From assembly GCA_026075535.2 (NCBI GenBank), contig AP026540.1, forward strand, positions 10,106,001 through 10,170,000: DNA of 64,000 bases, in the 5' to 3' direction. A model generated the notes under the pieces. The model was not told the DNA's origin and did no database searches. It saw nothing but the letters and a program-made list of their open reading frames with translations. The stretch's first letter is position 1. Every line of letters begins with the position of its first letter. This stretch comes from Tricholoma matsutake (Eukaryota > Basidiomycota > Agaricomycetes > Agaricales > Tricholomataceae). Shown piece after piece: positions 35,864-48,251 of this stretch. The position numbers were made by a program, and so were the translations under genes.

Positions 35864-38856
35864 CTACGAATCTTCCACAATATCTACAAGCTCCCTGCCC
35901 TCCTCCACCATCTCTCCATTCTTACACCCAATCGCCTTCACAATGCCAGCAACATTGGCCCGGAGTACAGTCTCTGTCTTCATACTCTCCAGAACGATGA
36001 CAGCTTGGCCCTCCTCGACGCGATCTCCAACTTTCACCCGCACCTCCACCACTAAACTTGGCATCGGCGCTTTCAGAGCGCCTTTCGTCGCGCCCAGGAC
36101 ATCTCCACCGAGGGAGAGAAGCCAGTTTGGGGATGGTATGACCAGGATCGTCTTGTGGCCCCCACTGAACACATGGAGACGCTCCATCGTGTTCGGAGAC
36201 AGCGAGGCGGGAACTGATGACGTAGGCGGTTGAGAAACGATAGTTATATGAGATGCTTTGTCATCGATAGTGGTGGAGAGAGTTGTTGGTGACACGAGAG
36301 AAGCAGGCACTGAGGCAAAGGTATGGCTGCCTGTCGAAAACTGGACAGACACGTCGAAATGTCCAGGCGAGGTGGACACAACACGAATTGTGGCTGGTTC
36401 GGTAGACGCTGTGTCTGTATGGAGTGTTATGACACGTTCAAATTCGTCTCCACCGAAACGGCGAGATGGCAACGACGTCCAGGGTGACGAATACCCAACA
36501 TCGGATGGTTGCGTATAGTCACGGAGAGCAATGAAGAGCGCCGCCTGTGCCAGCAGTTCGGGTTTGGGCTGCTCTATTGGAGGAAAGAGTTCCTCAAAAT
36601 GTTTCTACAAGCGAATAAGCCTACACGCTCATCTTGAAAAAGCTCGTGCATGCCGTACCGGAATGAACCCAGTTTCTAATTCTGCATTTATAAATGATGA
36701 ATTACCTGCTAAGGTTCGAAGGAATTCAACGTTGGTAGAAACACCAACAGCATGATATTCATCCAATGCTTTGCGAAGCATTCGAAGTGCCTCCGTCCTG
36801 TCCTTACCATGAACGACGACTTTCGCGATCATCGGATCATAAAAGACCCCAATCTCGGATCCCTGAGTAAATCCTTGTTCTATGCGGAGAGAGGGGTGTA
36901 TTAGGGTGGCGTGCGAGGTGAGGGACGGAACCAGATCAGAGGACAATGACGTGGCCGTTGATTGTGGTATCGGAGAGAACGCAGGGGCGAAGACGTGTGT
37001 CGGGGTAGGTGTTGATAGGTAAAGAAGGGGGCCAGAGTCAGGAAGGAAATTATTTCGAGGATTTTCGGCATAAATCCGCGCCTCGAAAGCATGCCCAACC
37101 AGGGGAATCGATGATTGGTGAAGGGGCAAAGGATTTCCAGCTGCTACCTGCAACGAGTAGTGCATCAGTAATAATAAAGTCTCCTCATAACTGATTACCT
37201 GACCTCTAATTGCCATTCTACTAAATCTAGCCCTGTTACCATTTCGGTGATAGGATGTTCAACTTGAAGTCTCGTATTCCTGTAGTAGAACCTAGCTGAT
37301 CACAGTTATCAAGAGAGCAAGTACAAGTACATACATTTCCATGAAGTAAAACTTCTCAGTGTCGTTGTCAAAGATGAATTCTACTGTGCCAGCACCTACG
37401 TAGTTGACCGCTCGAGCAGCAGCGATAGCTTTGGCGCTAAGATCCGCACGGAGTTCTGGAGATAGTCCAGGTGCTGGAGCCTGACTTCAAGAATTAGCTT
37501 GACTCTTCGTGGGAATTACAAAAACATGCCTCTTCGATGATTTTTTGATTCCTGCGTTGTACCGAGCAATCTCGTTCCCACAGGCTGACCACGTTTCCAA
37601 GCGTATCGGCGAAGACTTGGACTTCCACATGTCTTGGCCTCTCGATATATTTCTCAATTAGCACGGTATCATTACCGAAAGCTTTAAGCGACTCGCGCTG
37701 AGCAGACGCTAGTGCCTCTTCAAAGGCGGAAGACGTTCCATCAGCAACGATGCGCATTCCTTTGCCACCTCCGCCATGTATAGCTTTGATCAGGACAGGA
37801 AAGCCTTGGAGAGTGTGTTGTGAACTGCTGGATCCTGATACTTAATGAGGAATGTGGACGGCATACCAATTTCCTGGGCTTGGGCATAGAGATAATCAGG
37901 GTCTTGGTTCTCTCCATGATACCCGGGTACACATGGTACTCCAGCCGCTTCATGCTACACGATCAGTTTCACGCCGTACAATACATGATGTGGTCATTAC
38001 CTGACATAATAATTTTTGATTTGCTGCCGAGAACATCGGTCAAAATCATGCAACATATTTATTTTACCTCCGCACACCTTTTGGAACCCATGCTGACGAT
38101 GGCACTTGCTGGTGGTCCAATAAAGACAATTCCGGCTTGTGCTAGCTGCTCTGAAAACACTGCATTCTCGCTGAGGAATCCATATCTGTCAAAGGAACAC
38201 AAAAAATCAGGTTCATCGTTGTCTTGAAAAACAGATCAAGAGTTACGTACCCTGGGTGTACAGCCTATTATTGTTTCATTCGTTAATAATCCGCTGAAGA
38301 CGTATATCGATTGGAAACATGCCTGTGCACCGCTACGATGGCAAACTTCGATGATTTTATCCATACGAAGCTGCACAAGAATCAATACGGGGTGTATAAC
38401 AGTAAAACAAACAGAGACTCACGTAACTTTCAGCAGACGGCGCTGGTCCAATACAGTAGGCCTCATCAGCCTAAGCTCCGCACTGTTCTTAGTGTCGGAT
38501 TATATCTAGCACAAGAGGATGATCATACCAGATTGACGTGTAGGGCATCCTTGTCTGCATCGCTGTATACTGCAACGGTCCTTATCCCCAATTTCTTCGC
38601 TGTACGAGTAACTCGGCAGGCAATTTCACCTCTGGGCCGAAAGTTTCTTCAAGAGCATAGCAACTCGTTCAAACACGCGTACCGGTTTGCAATCAAAACT
38701 TTGTTGAAATGTGGTTTGCGTGATAGGCGCGAACTCCCTTGGACAATGAATTGATATCAAGTTAGAGGGGAAGATCCGTCAAACTGGCATACCAATGCTC
38801 TCCGAAGTATAACTTCGCCGGATCTTCGGAGAGTTACCCATGGATGAGATAAACAT
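35864..38856 (-). CDS. Methylcrotonoyl-CoA carboxylase alpha (biotin) subunit
   Basis: The biotin-dependent subunit of mitochondrial MCC, used in leucine breakdown. From 38856 the first exons give [19 protein letters not shown], a basic Ser/Arg-rich start that fits a mitochondrial presequence, then [20 protein letters not shown] (spliced across two small introns), [54 protein letters not shown] and [13 protein letters not shown] of the biotin carboxylase fold. The C-terminal carrier domain ends with [20 protein letters not shown] and VLESMKTE, where Lys is the biotin site. An open frame continues to an ATG at 39072, so the presequence could be longer. The usual partner, MCC beta, is not in the window. 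Confidence 0.9.
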
Positions 38857-39735
38857 TCCTGCATGGACAGATACGCTCCTTGAATGCGTCTGTATCGATG
38901 TTCCTGAAGGGCGCGCAGGCTTAACACGATTGAAGCTGTTGTATCTCCCAGCTACCACGCCAGATACACGACCAAAAGTATTTGGAATGTGGCGGTAAGT
39001 GCTACGGTGAGACGGTATCATCATGAAGCAGAATTGGCCTAGCAAGGAACACGGTGACTTAGAGGAGTTCAAGAAAGGAGTATAGTAGTCACCTGACTGG
39101 GACGGATCTTAGACGTGAGTGATCTAAGCGGAAAAAATAAGTACAAGAGCGCGCGCCGCACTTGTTTTTATTAATAATTCGGAAAGTAACATGTGCACGT
39201 GATGAAAACATACGCAGGAGCGGCTCACGGGGCATGGAAAAAAATCTAACGTCATATGAAAAATTCCCGTTCCGCCACCCCCTTGTTGCCTACGGGAGAC
39301 TACATAAACTTATAAAGGAATAAAGCTAGAGAGCGAAGATGAGGTCAGACAATACACCGTGACGTTACATTACGGGAACATATAGTACATACACACAACA
39401 TACACATACTCCACATCTTCTCCTCTTGGTATCTGCCAGTGGCTTCCAATCATGAGGCTCAGTGCTTGTCGTTGTGACTACATCCTGAGGTTCCAGACTG
39501 GAATTAATATATGTAGGAAATAAGTGCCAAAGACTCGGAGATGCAAAAAGTGGCCATAGACGATGATATGCCTGAGTATGTACAGAGAATGTGAAGACTG
39601 GATTACATTTATCTGTTCCTGTACATAGGTTGCCTGTTAAAATTCTGAAACTTGCAACATTGGCTGTTCACCTCCTTTATGATTTCATCTGACATGAAAA
39701 CGTCTATCTAATTTCTTCCACCACTGGACCTAATA
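38857..39735. other. Intergenic, no gene seen
   Basis: About 880 bases between the MCC alpha start and the reductase stop. An open frame on the minus strand to 39072 may be a longer MCC presequence or 5' UTR. The rest has no gene, repeat or RNA that I recognise. Confidence 0.4.
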
Positions 39736-40974
39736 TCAAGCTTGAACTTTAACAACCACCTTCTCCGCACTGATCTTGTTATTCCTCAACAAGTCCAAGC
39801 CCATCGCAACTCGCTCCTTGAAAGTACCTTGATCCATTAAACGCACTCGGTTTGGCTTAATGATCCCGGATTTCAGCAAAGAGGGAAGAATCTTGGGCAT
39901 TAAATTCTCCTTCAAGAATTCCTACAGGCAAACAATTACTAAACGTACACCAAGGCGTAAGACTGACACACCTGCTGTTGGTAGCGAAAGGCTCTCACAT
40001 GAACTACCTTGGTACCCTCAGGGAGAGGATTCTTGTCTTCGGGAATATCGTCTAACAATTTCCCGACATGGTCGACGGACAGGGTGGTGCCCACCTTGAC
40101 AGGGATCAGAAGGGCTAATGTTCCCAGTGGACTAATAACTTTTGCGATAGCTGCCACACTATCCTCTAACGTAGTAACGCAATCCAATACCAAAGTAACT
40201 TTTCCGTCCCCTCCAGCGGCAGCAGCAATGTCCTTCGCCAGATCGGGGCTCCTATAGTCGAAAGTGCTAGCTGCGCCGAGTGAACGAAGGTGATCGTGAT
40301 TTTTAGCCGAAGCAGTGGCGATGATATTCTTATATCCAGCGCTGTGAAGGAGCTGAATCGCGTACTGTCCAGCAGTCGAGCCCGCGCCATATATAAGGAT
40401 GGCTGCGGATGCGAGGGGCGGGGGCGCAGGAGCCGGGAATGAAGAGGGAACGGGAAGTGAGAGCAGACCGAAGAGAGCAGAGAACGCCGTGATGAAATTG
40501 TCAGGAATGGTCGCTGCTGCATCCAACGAAACTGAGTCGGGGACCTACTGCCGTTGAAACACATCCGACTACACGAGGCGTAGAGTCATACCTTTGCGCA
40601 CACAGTGCGAGACTGAACACTGTATTCCTGCATACCTCTGGAACGGGATGAAATATAACCAAAAGCGGTAACCTGTGACGAACTGAGCAGACGGGATGAC
40701 CCATGCAGACTTAAAGAGTGCGTACCCGATCTCCTTCCGCAAGATCATCAACGCCTGGACCAAGTTTAGCCACTATGCCCGACACATTGAATCCGAGCAC
40801 CACAGGATAGGAAGTCACACCATATCCCATATCAGTCATATAAGTGTCGAAGGCGACCATAGAAGAGTATTCAACTTTGACCAGAACCTCTCCTTCACCA
40901 GGCGTCTCGGTTGGAACCTGGATGGCATCGAACTGGCCTTTGCTGGTGGTCGCAATCGCCGTGTGTGTAGACAT
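39736..40974 (-). CDS. Zinc-type alcohol dehydrogenase-like (MDR) reductase
   Basis: A member of the medium-chain dehydrogenase/reductase superfamily, quinone/enoyl reductase branch. The start at 40974 (MSTHTAIATTSKGQFDAIQV; an in-frame ATG at 40995 also exists) leads into the GroES-like domain (GEGEVLVKVEYSSMVAFDTY, VVLGFNVSGIVAKLGPGV, EGDRV). The Rossmann domain has ILIYGAGSTAGQYAIQLLHS and LDCVTTLEDSV, and the end is GIIKPNRVRLMDQG and KISAEKVVVKVQA, stop at 39736-39738. The catalytic-zinc Cys/His pattern is not seen, which fits zinc-free NADPH-dependent reductases. Similar proteins are common single genes in basidiomycetes; the substrate is unknown. Confidence 0.85.
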
Positions 40975-41464
40975 TTGAATGCTATGAGACAACACCTGGG
41001 TTAATGCGAGCCTTTAAGTCGTGTGCGCCGAATACGATGCCCGAAAGTGACTAAGCCAAACAATATATGTAAGCGGTTTAGGTCCACAGTTTCCCAAGAT
41101 ACGGGTGGAATGAACTGTGGGAGCCTCCCCTGTCACCCATTGTCATCAGATACTTCATCGACGTCGCTTTGTAAGTGCTGATAAAAAATGCCGGCACACA
41201 CATGATATCTGGGTTCGGGGCCTCAGCACGACCTTCGCATGCGAGATTGTTTAAAATCGTATATCGCTTCAGTGGCATCGACTTGTGATAACAACATTTT
41301 GGTTCCCGTAGTGAGACCTGCACAGCTAGAGCAACCCATCACGGCCGAGAGTAACTGACAATGGAGGCAATGACGTCAGGGAGAAAGAGCAACTCATCCA
41401 AGATCTACCCTGACAAAGTATCAGTTGCTTCTGTTCCTTTCAATGATCGTGGTTGATACCAGTA
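40975..41464. other. Intergenic, no gene seen
   Basis: About 490 bases between the reductase promoter side and the glycosyltransferase stop. A short minus-strand frame exists but has no recognisable content. Confidence 0.4.
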
Positions 41465-43540
41465 TTATGGGAAAAGCTCAAAAGGGTTCCAGACTGGTAC
41501 CACTTGGCCTTTCTGGTCTACTTCGACCCACCGCTTCTGAGTATCCTCCATATTTCCCATCTCGTCAACAGCACCGAATGCTACATCCCACCCTAGACCG
41601 ATTGCAGATAACTTGCAGACATTCGAGCTAAAATGCTATTATCCTCATAGCCAGGACTGTCTGCAAAATACGCACCTGATGGTACAAACGACGGCATCGG
41701 GAAGGATATCCTCATTCCACGACCACATTCCACTGGTCAGTGCAAAATCCACTACCATACCTTTCGTCGCACGTATCCGCACACTGCGTTCCAGTTTATC
41801 AAAATCCTTCTGCCTATATTCCGCAGGACTGGCCAAAGCCCGTAGCAGAGGGTTCTGGCTTTGCGACAGGGAAAACGTCCTGTATCGAGAGTTCAGAAGG
41901 TTCCAAAATTCGAGTACCACAGATGGTGCATCAGAGGCGACGTAAACAACTGGATGCTCTCCACCAGACCTATCCGGATGTAATCGTGTCCATGTATCAT
42001 CTACTGCACTTGCAAAATCTGCGGTTGGGACATAGTTGCCGTGAAACCTGAATGACGATGGTTTACGATCACCCCGTCGGATATGAACGGCGATATACGA
42101 TTGAAATTCTGAATTGCCAGGTAATGCAACTTGGGCCAGTTCCGCTCGAGCAGTGTGAATCAGTGCAGCATTTTCGACGTTCGGGCGGATAGTTTCTCGG
42201 AATGAATCCAGAGCTGCGTTGAACATTGGTTTGAGTCGGTTTAACTGATGTGCATATCTGCAAATTTTGATGACTTGAGAAAGCTAAGAGTGGCTGTGGC
42301 TTCACGTACGGATTTTCATAATGATTGGAAAACTCATGTCCAAAGTGGAATTTAGCGGTCCGCGAGTTGATAACCTACTCAGCCGATGATTACAGACTTT
42401 CGATGTCCAAAAAGCATGCGTACCCAATGCCTGCCTGATGTTAGGTTCAATGGATGGAGGTTCAAGTAGTTATCAATTACCTGGCTAATCGTGGGCATGC
42501 CATAAGCTCTGAGAGTACGAATGATCAGGTTTGGCTTCCTACGTATTTCCATCGAACAAACCTTCTGGGGGTGGAGCCTTACATCCGCGCTCTGGTCCAG
42601 GTTGACGAGCACGAACATCTTGAAAATGGTCTGTCCATCTTGCCCATAGCAAGGTGAGGTACCACGAATAACACTAGAAACAGGGACATACTTTCCACGA
42701 TTCCAGTATGTATCATCGACCAGAAACGTCCTATTTCGCTATTTGTTTGTTAAAGGATGCATATTTACATAAAGAAGTCGGATAGCCCACCTCACGTGCG
42801 AGTGCAGCAGCTTGAGCCATCAACGCAAGGTCTGCGAGAAGACCAACTTCTCCATCGAGCATGTACGTGATGGTACTCGTACATACCGTCGGAGGTTGGC
42901 TTTCAGCCAGCTGGTCATCGTGATGCACGTCCAGTACTCCCATTCGATGAGGTTCCCAATAGTCCCCGTGCGACATGTATCCTGCATGTAGTTTGTAGCA
43001 TTCTGCGAGGTATTCGGATGGAAGGAGAGGAAACTTTGTATAGTTTTCGTATGAAAGACCGTCGTGCGAAGGCGACGGGGTAGTGAGATTGCTTTCAGTT
43101 GAGTCGAAGGGAATAGGTGACGTTTCGTTAGTTACGGACACTCCGAAGTACCTGAGCAAAATATCTGGACTTTTGGATGAAATGAAGACAAGAACGAGGA
43201 GAAATCCAGCTAAGAGGACACCCGCAATCAATGGCAACCAAGAGAATATCGTGTTCAGGAACCTCCCTCTGCTATTTCCGCTTGCCTCATCTCCACGGCT
43301 ACGATACCGGCTCAGGGGAAAGGTATCACTTGCAGAGGATGAAAACAGTGGAGCAGTTTGTTCAAGCTGGCCTGCCTCTTCGTGATCCTGATCGTAGTCC
43401 CTGACCTGTTCCAGTTCGATATCTGTATAATTTTCTTCTACCCTGCTGGGACGCGAGTGGGGAGTTCGTGGAGTAAGGTGATTATCAGCTGGACTTGAAC
43501 GGGCAGATACAATGCCGGTCAAAGGACGAGGGCGTGGCAT
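41465..43540 (-). CDS. Type II membrane glycosyltransferase, fucosyltransferase-like
   Basis: From the ATG at 43540 (MPRPRPLTGIVSARSSPADN) there is a cytosolic Ser/Pro-rich N-terminus of about 110 residues, one membrane anchor (FSWLPLIAGVLLAGFLLVLV) and a luminal catalytic region. This has LTTPSPSHDG, SEYLAECYKLHAGYMSHGDY, RERNRTFLVDDTYWNRGKW (across an intron) and, centrally, YIAVHIRRGDRKPSSFRF. HIRRGD is the donor-binding hallmark of alpha-1,6- and O-fucosyltransferase folds. Further on are VVYVASDAPSVVLEFW and a conserved-looking end, GLGWDVAFGAVDE and VPVWNPFELFP. About six introns. Golgi localisation is inferred from the topology. Donor and acceptor are not known; a fungal-specific family using another sugar is possible. 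Confidence 0.65.
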
Positions 43541-43816
43541 AAGGTTTATAACACCAGATTGTAAAAAACAATACGAAGTTTGGTGACAGGCGTTGCCAGT
43601 GAATTCAGACATACATACCATCACTCAGATGAGGGTGTAAATAAAATCGACGACTTCGAATTCAATACCTGAAATACCTCCTCCAACCATAATAACTACT
43701 GCCAGTAGTCGGACGAAAAAGTCGAGGGTATACTAGAGAATGTAGCTGAATGAAGTAAAAATGAAAGGTAACCCTAAATATGGCAGAAACACAAAGGCGA
43801 AGAATGGTATACTAAA

Positions 43817-44762
43817 TCAAGCGTTTGAAGAGCCGGGGGCTGGAGCGGGAGGGCCAGGGGTTGCGGGCAAGCCTACCGGAAAGGGCAGATTGGGAAGAGG
43901 GACAGGAAGATTGGGAAGAGGGACAGGAAGATTGGGAAGAGGGACAGGAAGAGTGGGAAGAGAGCCAGGAAGAATGGGAGGGGCGGGAAGATCGGGAACA
44001 GCGGCAGGAACAAATCCAGAGGCGTTGGGAAGTGGTGGGGCATTTGCAGATGCAGGAGTACCGGCAGGCGCTTTCGCGGAGGGAACGGGCAAAGCAGAAG
44101 ACTGCCCAGACCCAGGGAGCTGACGACGCCCTTGGTTAGGTGTGTTGGGAGGAGTCTCGGTGGCTGACGGGGACAAACTATCCGAAGTAGTGGTTGGGTC
44201 GGAAGACGATGGCGACGAGGGGTCAGTCTCCGGATCCTCCATTCCATGGACAGCCTGCGGAACCGGGAGGCAGATCTTAACAGTGTCAGACGCATGGTCA
44301 ACGGCCTTCTGCAACGTTGCCACACTTTGCTTGTTGACACTGAGTTGCTCTGCGCTAGCAGCACCTGGATGCTTGTTCAGACTGTCAGCGACCCCCTCCA
44401 GCGGAGCCTGCAATATAGGTCCAAGGACGGGAACACCACCGATAATGCCTGCAATTGTGTGGACTAAATCGCCGACATCTTCGAGTGGACCGCGAGCCTC
44501 TAAATCATTGGCAACAGGCGGAAAACTGTCATGGAATGATAACTCTATAGTGAAAGATGTCCTTACCCATGGACCTGTCAGCCACCTCCTCTTTGTCCAC
44601 CGAGCGAACATCGGGTCCGTGTCGTGAAGCAATGTGGTGATTACTGGAGGAGCTGGTCATTCCGACTTCAGGGGCATCGTTTGTCGGTGCGGCAAGACTG
44701 GACGACGACGAAGAGATAGCCAAGGTAGCCAAGATAAGAGAGGAGCTAGAAGAGATCTTCAT
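43817..44762 (-). CDS. Secreted proline-rich repeat protein, function unknown
   Basis: The start at 44762 gives MKISSSSSLILATLAISSSS, a signal peptide. After a short acidic region and one intron comes DLEARGPLEDVGDLVHTIAG, a central small-residue region (IIGGVPVLGPILQAPLEGVA) and a Ser/Thr/Pro-rich stretch. The C-terminal 90 residues are Pro/Leu/Ala-rich and contain a heptad repeat LPVPLPN (three clear copies), encoded by a 21-base tandem repeat at about 43880-43960. The intron boundary near 44530-44580 is uncertain: the good GTAAGG donor does not give a matching phase, but a GTCCAT donor 9 bases earlier does, with an intron of about 49 bases. It looks like a cell-wall or secreted protein; I do not recognise a family. 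Confidence 0.6.
43878..43965 (+). repeat. 21-base tandem repeat inside the proline-rich gene
   Basis: At least three nearly identical units (GATTGGGAAGAGGGACAGGA plus one base) follow one another, with a fourth diverged unit. On the minus strand they encode LPVPLPN heptads. Confidence 0.85.
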
Positions 44763-45002
44763 TGCAAGACGAGTAGGTTCTAGAAAAAATGCAGATGGGT
44801 AAAGACCTGTACAAGGCAAAATACTACAGATGATTGGAGTAGTAGAGAGAGATGCGTTTGGGTCTAAGACTGACACGGGTAAATACTTATAGTCAAAAGG
44901 AGGTGTCAGCCCACAGAGCCCAAACAGGATGAGATTGCTTTAAAATCGACCAGCAGACGGCAAAGTCGCTTGAGGTCTAGGAGCGAGGGGCAGAATCTGA
45001 AT

Positions 45003-45385
45003 CTACGTCATGATATAAAAGCTAATCCCAGAAACCATTAACAGGGTGAAGAATACGTTTAGCAAGGACTTACAAACGAAGTCTGTCATCACCCTGTTCG
45101 ACGCCGCAGCTCCATCTCCCAGATTTCCTGCTCTCCAAAGCCTCCTCGTGGCCTGGACGCAAGGCCTCCTGAGCGCGAAGACAAAAGCACGTACTCCCAC
45201 AAGTTGGAGAAAGCACGTCTGATCGGTGTTCCCATACACGAGGAGATCATACACCAGAGCAACGCAAAAAACCTACAGCAAATCAATTTCAATTTGTCTG
45301 GTTACGAGAGGAATACATACAGAAGCACAGCAAGAAACAGGAAGACGGGTACAAGAAGAACGAGTTTGTCATAGTTTTCGTCCAT
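45003..45385 (-). CDS. Small single-span membrane protein (tentative)
   Basis: Exon 1 from 45385 encodes MDENYDKLVLLVPVFLFLAV, a short acidic head and one strong hydrophobic span, ending at a GTATGT donor. The following exon starts after TGCTGTAG. In the phase set by the donor it reads FFALLWCMISSCMGTPIRRA and stops at 45089; the alternative frame (VALVYDLLVYG, ending at 45003) is longer but needs another splice. I do not recognise a family, and the second-exon frame is not settled. Confidence 0.4.
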
Positions 45386-45734
45386 GGCAGAAGTGATCAA
45401 GTTGTGTGTACGTAATGCGTACATAACAACACTCGCAACTCACCATCGCAGAGCATAGGCAGATTTGTTGTAAAGTAGTTATAGCGATACGCGGAAAACT
45501 CATGAAATATAAAAATGAACGTTCAAACAATCCATTGAACTATGGCCTCCTATCCAAATGACTGCCAGTTTAGGCCCCTTGAGCCGTTCATCATTCAATA
45601 AATATACATTTGCAACTTCATGCACATCTTTTCACACATAGGTAAGCTACACTGTACCGAATGATACATTCTGTCAAACATACACAATGGTTGTATCCAG
45701 TGATACGATGCTGTCAAACACTCTATATATATGC
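45386..45734. other. Spacer between the gene region and the transposon island
   Basis: AT-rich, no gene seen. The transposon island appears to begin near the G-rich sequence at about 45736. Confidence 0.4.
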
Positions 45735-46184
45735 AAGGGGGTGTTGGCACCCGAATCTGGCACATCAGGTGTCTGGAGGACCCACTGAAATGTTTTTGAC
45801 ATCAAGCTCAAATCAAGCTTTTGGAAGGTTAGGTCAATTGTAGGGCACTCTAAGGGGAAACATTGGGCTCCAAATCACTTGCCATACAATGGTTATATGT
45901 AATTTGTTCTGCCTCTTGGTTGGCCTGGCTCCACCCAATTGATGCTGCATCACTGATACAGCTGCCTGATTTCATGTTTGGTGTCATTCCTGATCCTGCT
46001 GAATATATTATATGCAACTTATGTATCATACAGCTTGAATCAAGTATTTAAAATAATATTGACACCTAACTTAGATCATGTTCGGGAACACAAATGGATT
46101 TCTTCTCCCACGTATATTTTGCAAATTTTGCTGATTAGATTAGTTGGATTTGGAAAAGCTGTCACGCAAGATATGTGCAGTCTT

Positions 46185-46600
46185 GTATGCATGGGATACA
46201 TACAAGATCGTCTTGCACACCAGACTCAGATGTCTGCTCAGATCATCATTGCAGATATGTGCTCTTGCATACATTGTAGATACGGGCTCTCGCACACAAG
46301 ATATGGGCTCTTGCATACATTGTAGATACGGGCTCTTGCACACAAGATACGGGCTCTTGCACACAAGATACGGGCTCTTGCACACAAGATACAGGCTCTC
46401 GCACACAAGATACGGGCTCTCACACACAAGATACGGGCTCTCGCACACAAGATATGGGCTCTCGCACACAAGATACGGGCTCTCGCGCACAAGATATGTG
46501 ATATGCGCACTTGTCTATACATACAAGATATGTCTTGCACACCAGATGTCTGCTCAGATCATCATTGCAGATATGTGCTCTCACATACATTGTAGATAGG
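46185..46600 (+). repeat. Minisatellite, 21-base unit
   Basis: About nine to ten units of roughly ACAAGATACGGGCTCTTGCAC run from about 46285 to 46495. They are flanked by a longer duplicated block: 46190-46275 and 46515-46600 share CTTGCACACCAGA, GTCTGCTCAGATCATCATTG and CATACATTGTAGATA. Both strands read open because the unit length is a multiple of three; these are not genes. Confidence 0.9.
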
Positions 46601-46607
46601 GGCTCTC

Positions 46608-46770
46608 ACGTGCAAGATATGTGCTCTCATCTGCAAGATATGTGATACGCATACTCGTCTGCAAGATATGTGATATGTGTACTCATCTGCAAGATATGCA
46701 ATACACATACTTGTCTGCAAGATATGCGATCAATACGCATACTCGTCTGCAAGATACATGTACTCGTGCA
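46608..46770 (+). repeat. Second minisatellite, about 27-base unit
   Basis: Five to six imperfect units of CTGCAAGATATGTGATACGC plus ATACTCGT follow the first array. The shared core GCAAGATA/ACAAGATA suggests that both arrays derive from one ancestral unit. Confidence 0.8.
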
Positions 46771-46878
46771 GCACAAGACACATCTAGTGACCTACACAAG
46801 ATAACACCGTTTGCTTTAATGGGATAGGTACTCCTCTGTATATATATTTCACAAGATATGTTTGTTGGTTAATCTTCT

Positions 46879-48188
46879 ATGGACCACAATCAGAGGAAAC
46901 ACTTCGTTGTGCAAGCTGCTAGTCTTGTCATCAATGCTGCTGTAGCTGCATCTGTTACTTTCGCCACACCACTCTTCAACAAAACACCTTACCATACCTC
47001 TGCTTTGTCAGGTGCTGCTTGGGTTGTTGAGTTATTAATTGGTCACCCCGAGCGCATTCACTGTGAGCTTGGTGTCCATAAACATGTCTTTCAGATCCTC
47101 ATCTCATACCTCCAAATCATCGGAGTATCACACTCTCAGGATGTTCTCCTTGAAGAACAGCTGGCAATATTCTTGTATAAATGTGTTACAGGACTTTCAA
47201 TTTGACATGTAGGCGAAAGGTTTCAATGTTCGAATGATACAATTCACAAGTATGTTCCCTCCTTTTGGCTAGAGATTTATTTTAACTGTGACTTGCCTTT
47301 AGATATTTCATGAAGATGCTACTCATTTTACCATCCAAACCTTTCTATTCTGACTTTGTCTGGCTGCCAAAAATCAATGACCCCATTTCCCCATATATCC
47401 TTGACAACCTGAAGTTTCACCCATATTTTGATGGTGCAATTGGCGCAATTGATGGAACACATTTTGACTGCTCTGGTACAGCACAGCAACGTGCTATTGC
47501 TCATGACTGCAAAGGGCGTGTAACCCAGAACTGTCTTGCTGCATGCAATTTCAATCACAGATTTGTTTATATCTTCAGTGGCTGGGAGGGATCTGTTTCA
47601 GATTCAACCATGTTCAATGACACCTGTATCACTGATATGAGAATTCCTCCTGATAGGTACTATCTGGCAGATGCAGGCTTCCCTGTCTGTCTTGCACTTC
47701 TCATACCTTTTTGGGGGGTACATTATCATCTTGCTGAATGGGCACACGCTGAGCTTCGGTATGCTGTAATTTTCAAGTATAGTCTTTTGCACCTAGGCTT
47801 ATAGTTATATGCTTATAGCCCAGCTACTGCACCGGAATTGTTCAACCTTCGCCATGCATCAGCTTGTAATATCATTGAGCAAATGTTCGGTATCCTCAAG
47901 AATCGTTTCAGGATTTTACAATCCAGCCCTGATGTAGACATGGGCATACAGGCACTCATCCCACCAGCACTCGCAGCAATCCATAACTTCATTCATGAAT
48001 ATGACAACGAGGAGATCAATGACTACATTACAGATGATATGGAAGATCCACAACCAGGAGGACATGAAGGAGAGTTGGCAACAGAGCCTGCAAGAAGAAA
48101 CGAGAAGCAAGAAGCAGATCAGAGGAAGGAAATCATCGCCCAGCAAATGTGGAATCAATATCAGCAGGAGCTTGCATGTAGGGTTTGA
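46879..48188 (+). pseudogene. Harbinger DDE transposase (DDE_Tnp_4 type), damaged
   Basis: The N-terminal helical domain starts MDHNQRKHFVVQAASLVINA. The catalytic domain has IGAIDGTHFDC (first Asp), GWEGSVSDSTMFND with YYLADAGFP (second Asp) and NIIEQMFGILKNRFRILQSS (Glu). Introns at about 47250-47301 and 47760-47819 splice in phase, the second restoring LR to PATAPELFNLRHASA. One in-frame TGA (47203-47205) lies between GLSI and HVGERFQ, where Arg (CGA) is expected. FWGVHYHLAEW stands where family members have YRGVRYHLAEW, also explained by CpG decay. The three catalytic residues survive, but the stop makes this copy probably inactive. Confidence 0.85.
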
Positions 48189-48251
48189 CACGATCCTTTG
48201 TAGTATAGTCAGAATCATATTGAAATGTATAGTATTGTTTTCATACAACAA

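Noticed and set aside
36000..36100. VLESMKTE instead of AMKM in the biotin domain as a defect
   Set aside because: The acceptor Lys and flanking Met are present, and similar variants exist in fungal MCC alpha as far as I recall.
1..45400. Biosynthetic or defence gene cluster
   Set aside because: The genes are mostly housekeeping functions without shared pathway, direction or regulatory pattern.
46185..46600. Regularly spaced repeats, CRISPR-like at first sight
   Set aside because: Units are head-to-tail with no unique spacers, and the DNA is eukaryotic; this is a minisatellite.
46140..46600. Long open frames on both strands encoding RYGLSHT and ILCARAR repeats
   Set aside because: They exist only because the repeat unit is 21 bases, a multiple of three. 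No start context, domain or splice partner.
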